Assembly: GCF_963678635.1 (NCBI RefSeq)
Contig: NC_087071.1
Location: 38,901,858-38,958,437, forward strand
Direction: 5' to 3'
Origin: Symsagittifera roscoffensis
Taxonomy: Eukaryota > Xenacoelomorpha > Acoela > Convolutidae
Length of the DNA stretch: 56,580 nucleotides
Shown: positions 1 through 10,844 of the stretch, piece by piece
Position numbering within the stretch: the stretch's first letter is position 1
How the letters are laid out: every line of letters begins with the position of its first letter
Position numbers and translations under genes: made by a program
The notes under the pieces: model-generated
What the model saw: only the letters and a program-made list of their open reading frames with translations
The model's database searches: none
Told to the model about the DNA's origin: nothing

Positions 1-3000
1 CGAGGGCCACCCGTCGTTAGTAGTGCTCGCACAGCTCTCGACTCAGTGCGTGGCTCCACCTGCCTCAGATAATCTGCATATGTGTCCAAATGCATTAAAG
101 TGAACTCTGATGGTTCACTCAAATTTCTTATTACCTGGTGTCCAGCCACTGAGATTATCGACTGTATCTTCTTTCCCTGCGGCGCCATGCCGAACCTCTT
201 ACCGGAGATCACTTTAAGTTTCATATCTAAACTGCTTGGTGTTTTCGTCTCCTCGAACTCCGTTGCCTCGAAGGTATTCAGTTGCTCCTGAAGCTTTTCA
301 TTTTCCAATTCAAGTTTCACTTTTTGTTCGATCTCTTTCGTCACCAATTCCTGCTGTACTCTATTTAGAGCATCCTTTGCGGCTGCCTTATAATCGATCT
401 TGAAGTCATCGGCCGCAGTTGCTGGTTCCGATTCACGTGCTTCTTCTGTTACCGCTTGCATTTTCTTTGCCGCCAGCTCTTGAGGTTTGTCCTTCCTCCG
501 TGCCTCTGCTTCGCTCAAGAGTCTAGCCTTGCTTGCTTTCACTCCTGACAAAGCTTCTTCATGCCTTGGATGCTTGATGTCTGCCACTGCATCCCAGATT
601 TGCGGACAATCTGATTTAAAATGACCTTCCAAGTTGCAAAAGAAACACCTCGGGCCGAATTTCGCAATTACTCCTCTCATGAAATCCTCATGGTCCAACT
701 CTGACGCATCTTCGTCCTCGAGGCTAAAGCCTATTGCTTTCATGCCTTGTTTGTAAGCTGGGCATGCTGACACGTGATGGTCTGTTGAACTACAATTGGC
801 ACAAGAGCGTCTCTTGTCCATATCGTCCCTCGGTTTGTACCAATTGTTCCCTTGGTTTGCTGGTCCGTTGTTAAAATTGCCATAATTGTTCTTGTAATAT
901 CCAGATCTCGAAGGAGGTTTCAACAATAGATACTCTTTTGATTTGAGCCTCAACTCCTCCGGTGTTGGCGCATTAGTTGATAGTGGTGTGTAATGCGTTG
1001 CTAGCATCGTACGAAGTTCATCATTTTTCACACCATCGATGAATTTTGAGGCTACGGCCAGGTTCATCCTTTGGTTTGATTCATCCGGTTGGCTGCGTCT
1101 TCTCAGCATTTCCAAATCATCGAGAAACTTATCTATGGTTTCTTCTTCCCGCTGCCTTCGTTTCTCGAAGCGCATCATCGCCTGGTGCCCCTGCACCCTT
1201 GATCCGAAACGGTTTAACAAGATTTCGAAGATTTTCTCTGCAGTGTCACGTTGATACTGTTTCTTGGCCATGACACAGTTCAGGGCCGTCCCTTCTAAGT
1301 TGCTGGTGAGGGCGCTGCATTCCTGTCTCTCAGACAAGTCCTCTTCCTCGAAATGCAGCTTCATTACCTCTATCCAGGTATCAATACAGCCGTCAGATTC
1401 GTCTTTGTAGCATCTTGGCTTCTTAAAGACTCTCCTGGACTTTTCACTGCGTTCATTGGTTTTAGATAACCTCGTCAGGAATGTCTCCAGAGACCTGTTC
1501 AGGGGTTCAAATGCTGTGGCCATTGCCGTAGCATCCCTTGAGTGTCCCGCTTGAGTGTCCCCATACCTCGTCGAAGGCTCTGTCTGCGGTGCATCCCTGC
1601 AATCCGAATCATCGTGAGCACTTCCCGCTTGGCCCACGTGACCCCTCCTCGGGCTTGTATGCCCCTTATTGTCGGAATCACTTCTCCCAGTCGCCTGTGC
1701 GCCTTGCGTTGGTCGTTCGTTAGAGGTTCGTCTGTTCTCCGTTGAACTTGCTCTATTGTTCGGGCCCCATGCTCCATTATCCCTTGTGGCATAGCCTGAT
1801 GAACTGCCCCTGCCTCTAGTGGATCCATACGTCTTCCTCTTTTGATGTTCATTGAAGTTCACCTTCGGTTCCCTTCTGGGGCCTGCCGAATTCTGTTCTC
1901 TTACTTTTGGTCCACTTTTGCTGCTTAGTAGCCCGTCCAACCTATCCATGATAGCCTGAGTTCGCCTCTCCATCATCGCATCTATCTTTGTGTCAAGAGT
2001 CCCAAGAGACTGCTCTTGCTGAATTCTCAACTTCTCCATGTCGGCTCTTAAGCGTAACTCCCTCTGTTCCGCCTCTCTTGTCATTCGCGACAAGTTCCTC
2101 GTCATGTGTTCGTCCGTTCTCTCTTTCAAGCGTTTTTCGCTCCTGTCAACTTCTTGTCTGTTGCGGTTTATTTCTTCCCGCAGCCTTTCTCTTTCAATGT
2201 GAACTGCTCTTTCCAGTTCACTCATCCTTATCGACATCTGTTCATTTTGTTCTCCTAAACTGCCCACTATGTTGTTTAAGGCTTCCTCTAGTGCTGCCCC
2301 GTTATCCATGAGTGGCGTCACTAGTGGTGGTGTAACTCTGTCGGTCCCAGGTAGCTTCGTGCTGGTAGAGATCCGGGCCTTGGCTCTCTGTCTTGACGTT
2401 TTATCATTATCTATTTCAGGATCCGCTAACGCGTTGCCCTGCCCTCTGGTTCTATTCTCACCAGGTTCTGGCTCCGAACTTGCCCTCATCATGAAGTCTT
2501 TTGACTGGCCTGGTGTGATTGCTTCTTTGCTTATTGTGGTCACCACACCAAATTTGTCCGTGGTTCCAGTCTCTCTTCCGACGTGTGCCTCACTCTCTTG
2601 GACTGAACTATTGAGGCTGACTTGAGATCCATAGTCCCCTTGCTCCTCTTCATCTTCTTCCTCCTGGGACTCACCATCGTTGCCTGCTCCTCCTCCCATG
2701 CTGAATGGAAAGATGTTCCCGAAGGTGTTCTTCATTCTTTCTGAAAATGATGATGACGTTGTTTGTTTCCCAGTTCCACCTGCCATCATAGTGTTGTCTG
2801 TCGGAGATCTTCTCGTTGTCGCTACCTCAGTTGAGATGTCGGACAGTTCTGACATCTCTTCTCGATCCAACGTCCCGGTGGAAGTGGCAAAATCATGGCC
2901 TTGTTCTACCGGGGTAGATTCACTCGCCAGCCTTCTGCCTCTCCCTTCCAGTTCAATTACTTCCTGGTTGTTATTCATGGTATGGTCCGTATTGACCTCC

Positions 3001-3203
3001 ACTTCTAATAGTTCTTTTCGCTCTTCTGAGGTCTTTTGACTTCTCGTTTCAACCATTCTGCCTGAAACCGTCCCCTCTTTATCGGACCGGGTTCGTTTGA
3101 TCCAATCCACAAAAGGATCGGTCATCGTTTTTCTTTGCTTTTCAGGTATGAATTTCCTAGAGCTATTACCTCGTTTTGGTATCCTTGACTTGTTTAAACT
3201 CAT
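1..3203 (-). CDS. Gag-like polyprotein of an LTR retrotransposon, intact and running off the left edge
   Basis: Reading the minus strand from ATG at 3203 gives at least 1067 codons with no stop, the longest open frame in the window; its end lies outside. Residues 1-280 are acidic and Ser/Thr-rich. About 290-440 is rich in Glu, Arg and Lys with a coiled-coil look. About 470-590 is a low-complexity Gly/Ser/Arg linker. About 605-760 resembles the retrotransposon gag capsid family, starting near WIEVMKLHFEEEDL. Two C-X2-C-X4-H-X4-C zinc knuckles follow (near residues 800 and 853; CANCSSTDHHVSAC and CFFCNLEGHFKSDC), then a second charged helical segment. The capsid and knuckles indicate nucleic-acid packaging in a virus-like particle. 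The 600-residue extension before the capsid is unusually long for Ty3-type Gag. Protease, RT and integrase would be to the left of the window. The lack of breaks suggests recent activity or selection. Confidence 0.85.
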   Translation of the reverse strand, partial: MSLNKSRIPKRGNSSRKFIPEKQRKTMTDPFVDWIKRTRSDKEGTVSGRMVETRSQKTSEERKELLEVEVNTDHTMNNNQEVIELEGRGRRLASESTPVEQGHDFATSTGTLDREEMSELSDISTEVATTRRSPTDNTMMAGGTGKQTTSSSFSERMKNTFGNIFPFSMGGGAGNDGESQEEEDEEEQGDYGSQVSLNSSVQESEAHVGRETGTTDKFGVVTTISKEAITPGQSKDFMMRASSEPEPGENRTRGQGNALADPEIDNDKTSRQRAKARISTSTKLPGTDRVTPPLVTPLMDNGAALEEALNNIVGSLGEQNEQMSIRMSELERAVHIERERLREEINRNRQEVDRSEKRLKERTDEHMTRNLSRMTREAEQRELRLRADMEKLRIQQEQSLGTLDTKIDAMMERRTQAIMDRLDGLLSSKSGPKVREQNSAGPRREPKVNFNEHQKRKTYGSTRGRGSSSGYATRDNGAWGPNNRASSTENRRTSNERPTQGAQATGRSDSDNKGHTSPRRGHVGQAGSAHDDSDCRDAPQTEPSTRYGDTQAGHSRDATAMATAFEPLNRSLETFLTRLSKTNERSEKSRRVFKKPRCYKDESDGCIDTWIEVMKLHFEEEDLSERQECSALTSNLEGTALNCVMAKKQYQRDTAEKIFEILLNRFGSRVQGHQAMMRFEKRRQREEETIDKFLDDLEMLRRRSQPDESNQRMNLAVASKFIDGVKNDELRTMLATHYTPLSTNAPTPEELRLKSKEYLLLKPPSRSGYYKNNYGNFNNGPANQGNNWYKPRDDMDKRRSCANCSSTDHHVSACPAYKQGMKAIGFSLEDEDASELDHEDFMRGVIAKFGPRCFFCNLEGHFKSDCPQIWDAVADIKHPRHEEALSGVKASKARLLSEAEARRKDKPQELAAKKMQAVTEEARESEPATAADDFKIDYKAAAKDALNRVQQELVTKEIEQKVKLELENEKLQEQLNTFEATEFEETKTPSSLDMKLKVISGKRFGMAPQGKKIQSIISVAGHQVIRNLSEPSEFTLMHLDTYADYLRQVEPRTESRAVRALLTTGGP

Positions 3204-3960
3204 TCTTTATTTGTCACTTTCCTATGCCTACTCTTGACTCAATTGTTAGAGACCTTATAGTTTTATTAACAAAATAACGACACAACACAATAAATTTCAC
3301 CAGATTCTATTAAATAGTGACCACGAATCTCTGTATGTTGTCAGAGTACAGTTTGTATAAAATTTATTCACACTAGCCGATTATCGGTCCAAAGATCTGG
3401 GAACTAGCACAATATGATGTTATCAGTCAATTTAAAAGATAGTGTAGTCACTACCCAATCAAGCACAGTTTAGGTTGATTTAAAATCAAAAACAAGAATT
3501 ATATATTGACACAATATGAATGTATATATAAAAAAAACGTATGTGTCTTGTACTCTTAGTTGGTCGCAACACAATAGTCGAACCTGTCTTTTAAAGAAAA
3601 AGCTTTCCCTGTCTGGTGCTGCACCAAACAGACAAAACTTTGAAGGCAGTAATTTTCTCAAGTGGGCGTCTATTGCACCCACCGAGTATTGTGTTACCTA
3701 TCTGCCTTCGGACTGCCCGAGCTAGACCTACTAAAATCCTCAGGGCAGTCACTTTTCCCAAAAACGTATTGTGTTTCAATCCACACCAATGAGTCACGCT
3801 CTTTCTAATTTAGACTTAGTGTCGCGAATATCCGAGTTCGGATCTGTTTTGTATTAGTCTGGTTCTTTTTGGAAGGCAAGTTACCAGTGCAGTCACTGAT
3901 AGCTAGCCTGTGTATTAATAACTTAATACTTCTCACTTTTTTCTTTCGTTCACCTAAGTC
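3204..3960 (-). other. Untranslated leader upstream of the gag frame; no gene seen
   Basis: This AT-rich stretch lies directly upstream of the minus-strand gag ATG. I see no protein similarity in it. Imperfect hairpin arms sit around 3612-3645 (GTCTGGTGC and GCACCAAACAGAC). It probably holds the 5' untranslated leader and perhaps the primer binding site and end of an LTR. Without the partner LTR, which is outside the window, no boundary can be drawn. Confidence 0.4.
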
Positions 3961-3974
3961 CTTAATAAAATAAT

Positions 3975-4301
3975 ACCCCTCCGGATTGGCAGAAATAGGA
4001 CCCTTCCGGATTTGTCAGAATCTAGACCCCTCCGGATTGGGACCCCTCCGAGTTAGTTAATATAAGACCCCTCCGGATTTGGACCCCTCCGAATTAGCTA
4101 CTATAAGACCCCTCCGGATTCGGACCCCTCTTGTAAAAACTTTGACCCCTCCGGATTGGGAGCCCTCCGATTTTATAAAAGTAGCTTTTAGGAGATTTCC
4201 TTTTTTCAACCTATACCCTTCCGGATACGTTCTGTGTTGCTATTATGCTGTTTGAATTAACTGGGAAGGGTATAGGGTCCTTTCCTAGACCCCTCCGGAT
4301 T
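3975..4301. repeat. Dense cluster of a GACCCCTCCGGATT motif
   Basis: At least ten full or partial copies of a roughly 14-bp motif with a palindromic TCCGGA core occur here, for example at 3975, 3999, 4025, 4041, 4066, 4082, 4107, 4144, 4215 and 4287. Spacing is irregular, often 15 or 40 bp. Looser copies continue to the right (4841, 5318, about 5568-5590, 6618), and some are inverted (AAGGGTATAG near 4266, GAAGGGTC near 4342). The cluster is upstream of the minus-strand gag frame, so an LTR promoter or enhancer role is possible, but that is inference. Confidence 0.6.
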
Positions 4302-6430
4302 GAAGTTAAGGCACTTATTTGACAATTCACACTAACGGTGAAGGGTCTTATCACTTGCCTAATCTCGACACTATTATGGTTGTCTTGTGCCTTCAGCCCT
4401 CCCTTTTTGTCTAGAACTGTCCTAAATTACTTAGTTCAATCGCTATCAACTTTTGGTAGGGGTATAAGTGTTTTTCAGAAAAATTTATAAAACGTGAAGG
4501 ATTTGTGTGATTTGCTAAAAACAATCTCAAAAAATTTTTTCTCTCGTTTTTCCGAAAAATTTCTGATCCTATCAGTAAGCTCAGCTAATTTCTGATCTAT
4601 TGGTACCAAGATCAACTCGATATGCCCAGTATTTCCAAAATTATTAACCAAAACGTCTTTTTTCCAAATTCAAAAATTTTCTCTCCTATAGGTTCCGCCT
4701 AACTTTTTCCTCAAATCTGGTCCTTTCGACCTAAAAATTATTGATCCGAGCTCAGGAGGCCTATACTCTTCTAGTTCAATGCAAAAGACCCGATCTAAAA
4801 CGTTTTTGTAGAAAAATTTTGCGAAAAACTATGCTACCTGGACCCCTCCGGATTGGTGAATCTACCAAATCAAACACGTTAAGTTCGATTTCTCTGCAAC
4901 CCGGAAGGCTTTCGGGTAGCGGGTTTTAAAACTCGTAGATTCACTAGTGGACGTTGTCCAAACAACTATTTTTACTGTCCTAATTCAAAAATTTCAAAAA
5001 ATTTTCTGATTTTTTAGCGCTTTGTACTATCAAAAAATGGGAAAATTTGGTTTTTGGTACCAAACTAGTTCCAACCACTTCCGAACTAAAGTTAACCGGT
5101 TCTACTTATTACAGTAGTGCAGTTACGATGTAACACACTGACTTAGCGCTTTTTTCCGTTTCAAAAAATATCGATATCTCAAAAATTGCGACTTGTGGGG
5201 GGATCAAAATATCGCAATTTTGACCCTAAAAACCGGTCAGTTTTCGTTGTTTTTGGCTGAAAATCGATATAAGACTATTAATATAGGCTATATAAGTAAT
5301 AATACTAGGAATACTATACCCCTCCGGGTTTGTTTAATCTCCGAATTAAGGTGCTTAACTCGGATTTTCGCAGTTCGGTGAAGGGTCACTACAGTGCAGC
5401 ACTGTCGAGCCCCCCACAGATTACTATCCTACTCTTTGTACCAAAAGGGATACAAAACTTGTTAACGATACCCAACAGTCGATTGTAGTTGTCGTTGAGC
5501 CTCTTCCTGTTGTTCCCTGTACTGCTTGCCGGATCGGTCTTCACCCAAGACCCTTCCGAATTGAGCGCAAATCAGCTGACCCTTCCGGATTGAGCGCAAT
5601 TTAACATTAACGTGCTTAAATGCTCAAATAACCCTACAGTACAAGCCTCACAAAGGGGCCACAAAATTGATCGTAACGATCCTGACTGATATCAATGCCT
5701 GTAATAACAATATATCTATCAACAACAAACGGGGGGGTTGAATCACATCTTGTCTGGGGGGATGATTTCTACTGATTTTTTACTTTTTTACTTTTTTTGG
5801 TTTTTTCGGTTATTTTTTATGTTTTTTGTTTTTCTTGGGTACTATACTACTTTTTGTTTGTTTTTACTTATATCTTTAAGTGTTTTTGGTCACCAACCAC
5901 TCAGGACGAGGGGACGGCCGATCCCCCCACCCTTCCTGGTTCGTGAATTTTCGGTCTTGACTAGGTTAAAAAACTATTCACGGCAATCCGGAAGGCCTCC
6001 GCGTTCCGAACTACCCTTCCGCCCGGCGGTTTAGGCCTAATAAGGGCGTTAATGTGAGCATCCGCTCGGCGCGGAATGCTCGTTAACGGTTCTGCCGGTC
6101 ATGATGTTAAAAAAGAATAACACCCAGGAGCGCCATAAAAACATACATGTAACATTCGCCCGGAAGATACATATCGACGGATAACAAAACTAAGTCTTAA
6201 GACGACTGGCTAGCGTCTAAACAGAGCTTTGCATGTTTTTCACCGTCTCTACCAAGCCAGTACTTTTCGGTGGTCTTTCTTACATCAGGCTGACAAAAAC
6301 GTTACTGTTCTCCGGCTTCGACCAGAACGCTCAAATTAACTAAATTACATGCAAAATCAGTGAGCTCATGGCTGGGTCTCAGTATCCCCAGACCACGAGG
6401 TCACTCCTAAAAACAGGGCTACTACTTATC
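4302..6430. other. Non-coding AT-rich region with scattered motif copies
   Basis: No gene or domain is recognisable. It contains poly-T/A tracts, further scattered copies of the CCGGATT motif and a T-rich stretch at 5780-5880. It may be part of the LTR or leader of the gag element or older repeats. Confidence 0.4.
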
Positions 6431-6439
6431 ATATTACTA

Positions 6440-7080
6440 TTGTTTTTGTTCAGTAGATAAAAATCATCATCTCCATCGAAGATGGATCAACCCTTCCCCC
6501 CCTACTTCTAGCTCCTCATTCTTGTCAAAACGAATTAAGATCTTAATTAAATTCAAGTCAGGACATGAGGGATGCTAAAATTCAATACAAGTTCATAAAA
6601 GTTCCCGTCCCGAGACCCTTCCGGATTCTTGAATCCGGCGAATCAAGCTCCTTAACCTCAAGTTCACGCTAACTCGGAGGGCTGGTTTTCACCCTTCACC
6701 GTTGTTCGCAACGGCCCTGCAACTATTGTAACAGCACAATAGTTGCAACTCGGAACGTCCTCTGCTGTTCGGTAGTTCGTTGTTGTTTTTTTTTAGTCTC
6801 GATTTCGTACTGTTCGTAATCGCAGATAAAAGTTGTTGTGTTTTTTCCCTCGTTTTTGGTAAAAATGGCCGTTTTAGCATTTCTCAGAAATGTTACGTCA
6901 CCACTTCGAAAATTTAAAATTTTAAAATACGGGAATATCTTGACCTTCACCGTTCTGCTAATCATCGGAATAACGTCGTTAATCCTTCTAAATCGCCAAT
7001 TCGGAAGGCTTGCTGCTAAAATACCGAATTCTGCGGAGGCTGCATTTTGGCCATTCTGGTCGAATGTCACAAACCCTCCG
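6440..7080. repeat. Diverged repeat, copy 1
   Basis: This segment resembles 8715-9260 in the same orientation. Anchors are the 6448 block (TTTTTGTTCAGTAGATA then AAATCATCAT and GATGGATCAACC) matching 8718, and CATTCTGGTCGAATGTCA at 7051 matching 9232. The two copies lie either side of a LINE pseudogene. They are too diverged for identity to be judged by eye. Confidence 0.6.
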
Positions 7081-7084
7081 ATCT

Positions 7085-8636
7085 TCCAAGTCTTGGTGAG
7101 CCTCAAAACTTATCAACCACGAAATTAGATGATTTTGATATCTCGGAGCAACGCATACAAAACATCTGCAGAACTCTGGACTGTACAAAAGCAAGTGGCC
7201 CAGATAAAATACCCGCAATTCTTTATAAGAACTATTCAAAAAACATCGCTAAATCACTAAATGTTCTTTTCTATAATATCAAACAAACCTGCAGTTTCCC
7301 CAGCTATTGGAAATGCGCGATCGTTAACACGACTCATAAGAAATCGTGTAAATATATGGTGGAAAACTACAGAGCGGTTTCGTTACTTGTAATCGTATCT
7401 AAAATTCTTGAGCGATGTATGTTCCTCGACATCTACGAATTTTTCGAGCCGCTCATCTCCAATCAGCAATAGGGTTTCCGCAAAGGACGATCATGTGTAG
7501 TTCAAATGATTGTTTATCTGAACAAGGTCTATAAAGCAATCAATGATGGAAAATCTGTAGAAGTTGTGTACACAGATTACGAAAAGGCATTTGACAGAGT
7601 AGACCATCAATTATTGCTGCGCAAAATTCAAGATATCGCTATAAGTGGGAGATTGCTCAAACTACTCCGCTCGTATCTTACCAAACGTACCCACAAAATA
7701 AGGGTAGAAAATCAATTATCCACAGAAAGATTATTAAACAGTGGTGTCCCACAAGGGTCAATATTAGCAAGCATCTTATTTCTTATTTACATAAATGACA
7801 TACAATCGCAATGTAAATTCTCTACACCTCTCATATGCGCCGATGATGTCAAATTCATTAACATCAATCAACAGCGCAACATTTTTCAAACTGATCTAGA
7901 CAGAGTGTCCAAATGGACTTCATCTCACAAACAAACGCTGCATGTTGGTAAATGCTCTTACATGAGCTTTACAGGTGAATGCAACCAAATGACTTTCAAT
8001 AATATTGCAATACAGAAAGATCTTGGGTTATTAGTCTCGCGGATTATGAAATGGAATGAAACTATAAGCAAAAATATATCCAAAGCCCTTAAGACCTTTT
8101 ATATGCTGAAATGAAACACTCCAAAGGAACTACCAATGCGCATGAAACTTAATATATTTAAATCGATGATTTTACCAGTGCTGTTAAAAGGGTCAAGTTG
8201 CTGGGCAGGAAGTATTAAAATGCTTAGATTGATCGAAAAAGTGCAAGAGAAAGCACTGACATGGGTAAAGGCCGGAAATCTGATGCAATGCAACATTTTA
8301 CCGCTGACCTTGTATATGCAATTATTGGATCTACTATTTATGTCCAAGATGTTGAATGGTTACTATAGAATTGATGCCACAGAGTATTTTTGTTTAAAGG
8401 ATTTCGACAGAGCCACACGGTTATCAGAGAAACCTTTTTTCGAACTGCCGAAAATAAAGAAATCTATCTACCAACAGGAGTTTTGGCTCAGAACCTGCAA
8501 ACTTGTGAACATCTTACCAAATTCAATCGACTACTCCAACCATCAGGGACTCAAACCACGACTACTGAATCACTTCTGGAGTTACTTCATGACAAACTAT
8601 AGATACAACGATATTTCGACATGGAAACTTGCATGA
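7085..8636 (+). pseudogene. LINE reverse transcriptase (jockey/CR1-like), two in-frame stops
   Basis: A single frame encodes the RT of a non-LTR retrotransposon and is broken by TAG at 7470 and TGA at 8112, with no frameshift. The finger region includes KASGPDKIPA and NYRAVSLL. Motif A is YTDYEKAFDRVDH, motif B is SGVPQGSILASILFLIYIND and motif C is CADDVKF, so the usual Tyr before the two aspartates is Cys. The 3' third (8136-8636) matches the thumb and C-terminal region of such proteins. No endonuclease domain is present, so the copy is 5'-truncated, as is common for LINEs. It would have copied its own RNA at a nicked target site; this copy cannot do so. Confidence 0.85.
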
Positions 8637-8649
8637 CGCTGAAACTTAA

Positions 8650-8663
8650 GGGTGGAAACACCC
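8650..8663 (+). other. RNA hairpin with GAAA tetraloop in the LINE 3' end
   Basis: GGGTGGAAACACCC can form a 5-bp stem closed by a GNRA-type GAAA loop, 21 bases before the TAA-repeat tail. Several LINE groups carry a 3' hairpin that their RT recognises; that role here is inference. Confidence 0.5.
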
Positions 8664-8684
8664 AAGCTCTAATAGCTGAATCCG

Positions 8685-8706
8685 TAATAATAATAATAAT
8701 AATAAT
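8685..8706 (+). repeat. (TAA)n tail of the LINE
   Basis: About seven TAA units follow the end of the RT frame by some 50 bases, typical of the 3' tail of several LINE clades, and mark the insertion's right end. Confidence 0.7.
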
Positions 8707-8714
8707 ATTACTTT

Positions 8715-9375
8715 AGTTTTTGTTCAGTATACAAAAATCATCATATCCCTCGCAGATGGATCAACACTTTTTTGTCAACTCCTATCTAAAAGTTTGAAGT
8801 CTTTTCCCTAGATCCTTATCGGATTATCCGAATCCGGTCGAAGAGCTGTCTTGACGACCAGAAAGGGTAGCAAAATCGTCCTAATAGCCCTCCTGATTCT
8901 CGGGAATCGCGCCGTAACGGTTGTAGGTGCACAATCCTTACAACTCCGAGTACTCATATATTAATATTTTCAATTGCGATTCTGTTGTTTGCTCTATTTC
9001 TTGTATGTCTCGTTTTTATCAACGAAAATCGCGGTTCTGATTTTTGAGGTTTCAGTGGTTGCAAAAATAAAATTGTTACGTGTCATTGCACGCCTAATTC
9101 GAAAATTATTTCGTCACTTCAAATTAGTCTCTACAAATACGTTCACCTAAACGATTAACACTTCTAATCGTTCGAAACAGCCAATTTTCCCACTGAAATG
9201 TTCCGAATATAATTTCGTGGACATGCATTTCGATCATTCTGGTCGAATGTCAGAAGTTTAACAATTAAGACTGCTAATCTTCAAAAACAGGGTACCTTCC
9301 CTCAAAACTGCTCCAGAAAGTTTCGTTAATGACGCAATGACATGCAGTTTTGAAGTCGTTCAGGTCGAATTGCAC
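8715..9375. repeat. Diverged repeat, copy 2, with an internal duplicated unit
   Basis: It is homologous to 6440-7080 (see that entry). Its end holds two related units of about 118 bp (9138-9252 and 9253-9370). Each has a CTTCTAAT or CTGCTAAT block, then an ACAG block, then a GGTCGAAT block. Confidence 0.5.
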
Positions 9376-10199
9376 ATACTTTCCCCTAATTTTTGAAACT
9401 TTTATGTTTTTTTGCTTGGGTGATGTGATGGACTAGTGGAGTAAGCTCGGTTACAATGATAATTTTTGACCTTTGGCTTGCAATGTTACTTTTGTGGTAT
9501 CGCAAGTGATGCGATTTGTGGCATTTCAAGTGATGCAATAGTAGAATAACAAATTGCTCCTCTTCGCCTCTGTGGTTAAATTGGTTATTTGTTTAAGAAA
9601 ATGGTTACTTCAATGACAACACATGATTCAATCATTTCTTTCATTGTAAAAATTGCGCCGAAATTGAACAATGCTTGAAGCCATAACGTCGGAGTCAGGC
9701 CTTGTGCTGGCAGGTTTTTCTGCTGCTTTTGCTGAGAGGTGTGGTGCAGGTGCTTGTTACCGCCAATTGATTACCGAAACCAATGATTTCCTTAGGCTCA
9801 GAAACAGGACAGAAAACTCCCCCGAATTCACCGGCGACTCCGATCGAGTCAGTTACGGTAGCAGAATCAGAAAGTCGATCCAAAATTCAAAACAACTCAG
9901 AGACATCGCCAATCTCGGTTAGATCATGATTCTTGCGCAATTTGTGAAATCTTCTTTAATAACTTGGGGTATTATGTTTTCAGGGTCTCATCTTGCTTGA
10001 TGACGTGATAATTTTTTTTTCATTCTCGTGTGTTTTTACACTTGCGAAGCAAGTGTATTAGTACGAACCTGTATTTTTTTCCAACATCACAATTAACTGC
10101 TCAAGCAAAGAATGCTTAAAACCTTCAGGACTTTTAAACTGGATAAGATCTGATTGTTGTTCTAATTGGTATCATATCAATTGTGTAAATATAACTCTT
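9376..10199. other. No recognisable gene; contains two hairpin motifs
   Basis: An 83-codon open frame (9671-9922, plus) precedes the RT element at 10200 but matches nothing I recognise; it could be leader or ORF1 remnant. CGCAAGTGATGCGA at 9501 belongs to a motif recurring elsewhere in the window. ACACTTGCGAAGCAAGTGT at 10038-10056 is a perfect 8-bp inverted repeat with a 3-base loop. Confidence 0.4.
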
Positions 10200-10821
10200 A
10201 GCGACTTTTCGATTCCTAGCTATAAAAAATTGGTATCTAAACACCCAAAAACAGCTGATATAATTGCCCCAAACCCGGAAAACGTCGCTAGTTTTTTCGT
10301 AACTGAGATCGAGGTGTACAAAGCAATTATGTCGTTTCCAAATGGTTCGGGAGCCGGTCCGGACAAGCTTGTTCCCCAAATTTTTAAAGATCTTAATAGT
10401 AAATCAAACGGCAATGCGAGTCTAAATTTCCTTAAATCGCTTACTAAGCTCCTAAATCTTATAGGTGAAGGTGAAGTACCCGAACAGCTAAGACCTTTCT
10501 TTTTTGGAGCAAAACTTATCGCCCTCGTAAAAATAGGTGAGGTTTGCGACCAATCGCCATCGGCAACACGCTCAGACGCATCGCGTCTAAATGCGCTGGA
10601 AGGAAGGCTCTCTCAGAGCGACAATTTTTTTTGGGAGTTTTCAAGTACGATGTGGTACTAAACGAGGAGCTGAAATTGCTGCACACTCCTTTAGAAATTT
10701 GATAGAGCGCGATGACAACCCGAAATGCCCAGTTTTACTTAAATTAGATTGTAGTAATGCATTTAATTCACTTGATACAGAAACCAGGGTTGCATTAATT
10801 ACACCCTTTCTGGGTTTATGA
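10200..10821 (+). pseudogene. Reverse transcriptase, N-terminal half, interrupted by a hAT element
   Basis: Frames at 10230-10550 and, after a one-base shift near 10540, onward encode the finger and palm of a LINE-type RT: SGAGPDKLVPQIFKDL, then FFFGAKLIAL, GLRPIAIGNTLRRIASKCA, GTKRGAEIAAHSF and motif A LKLDCSNAFNSLDTE. The frame then stops at the edge of a minus-strand hAT element. Motif B, motif C and the C-terminal domain resume near 12350. Several frameshifts make it a pseudogene. This RT type, with RPIAxGNTLRR and a WYLDDG motif C, is widespread in invertebrate repeats; I do not assign it to a named clade. Confidence 0.75.
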
Positions 10822-10844
10822 CGTTTTTAACCTAAAATACGTTA

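Noticed and set aside
1046-3039. Several plus-strand open frames of 60-119 codons
   Set aside because: They are antisense shadows of the long minus-strand gag frame, whose codons and domains are coherent.
3771-3791. Possible primer binding site and LTR edge for the gag element (CCACACCA then TG)
   Set aside because: The bases do not fit a tRNA 3' end well, and the partner LTR is outside the window.
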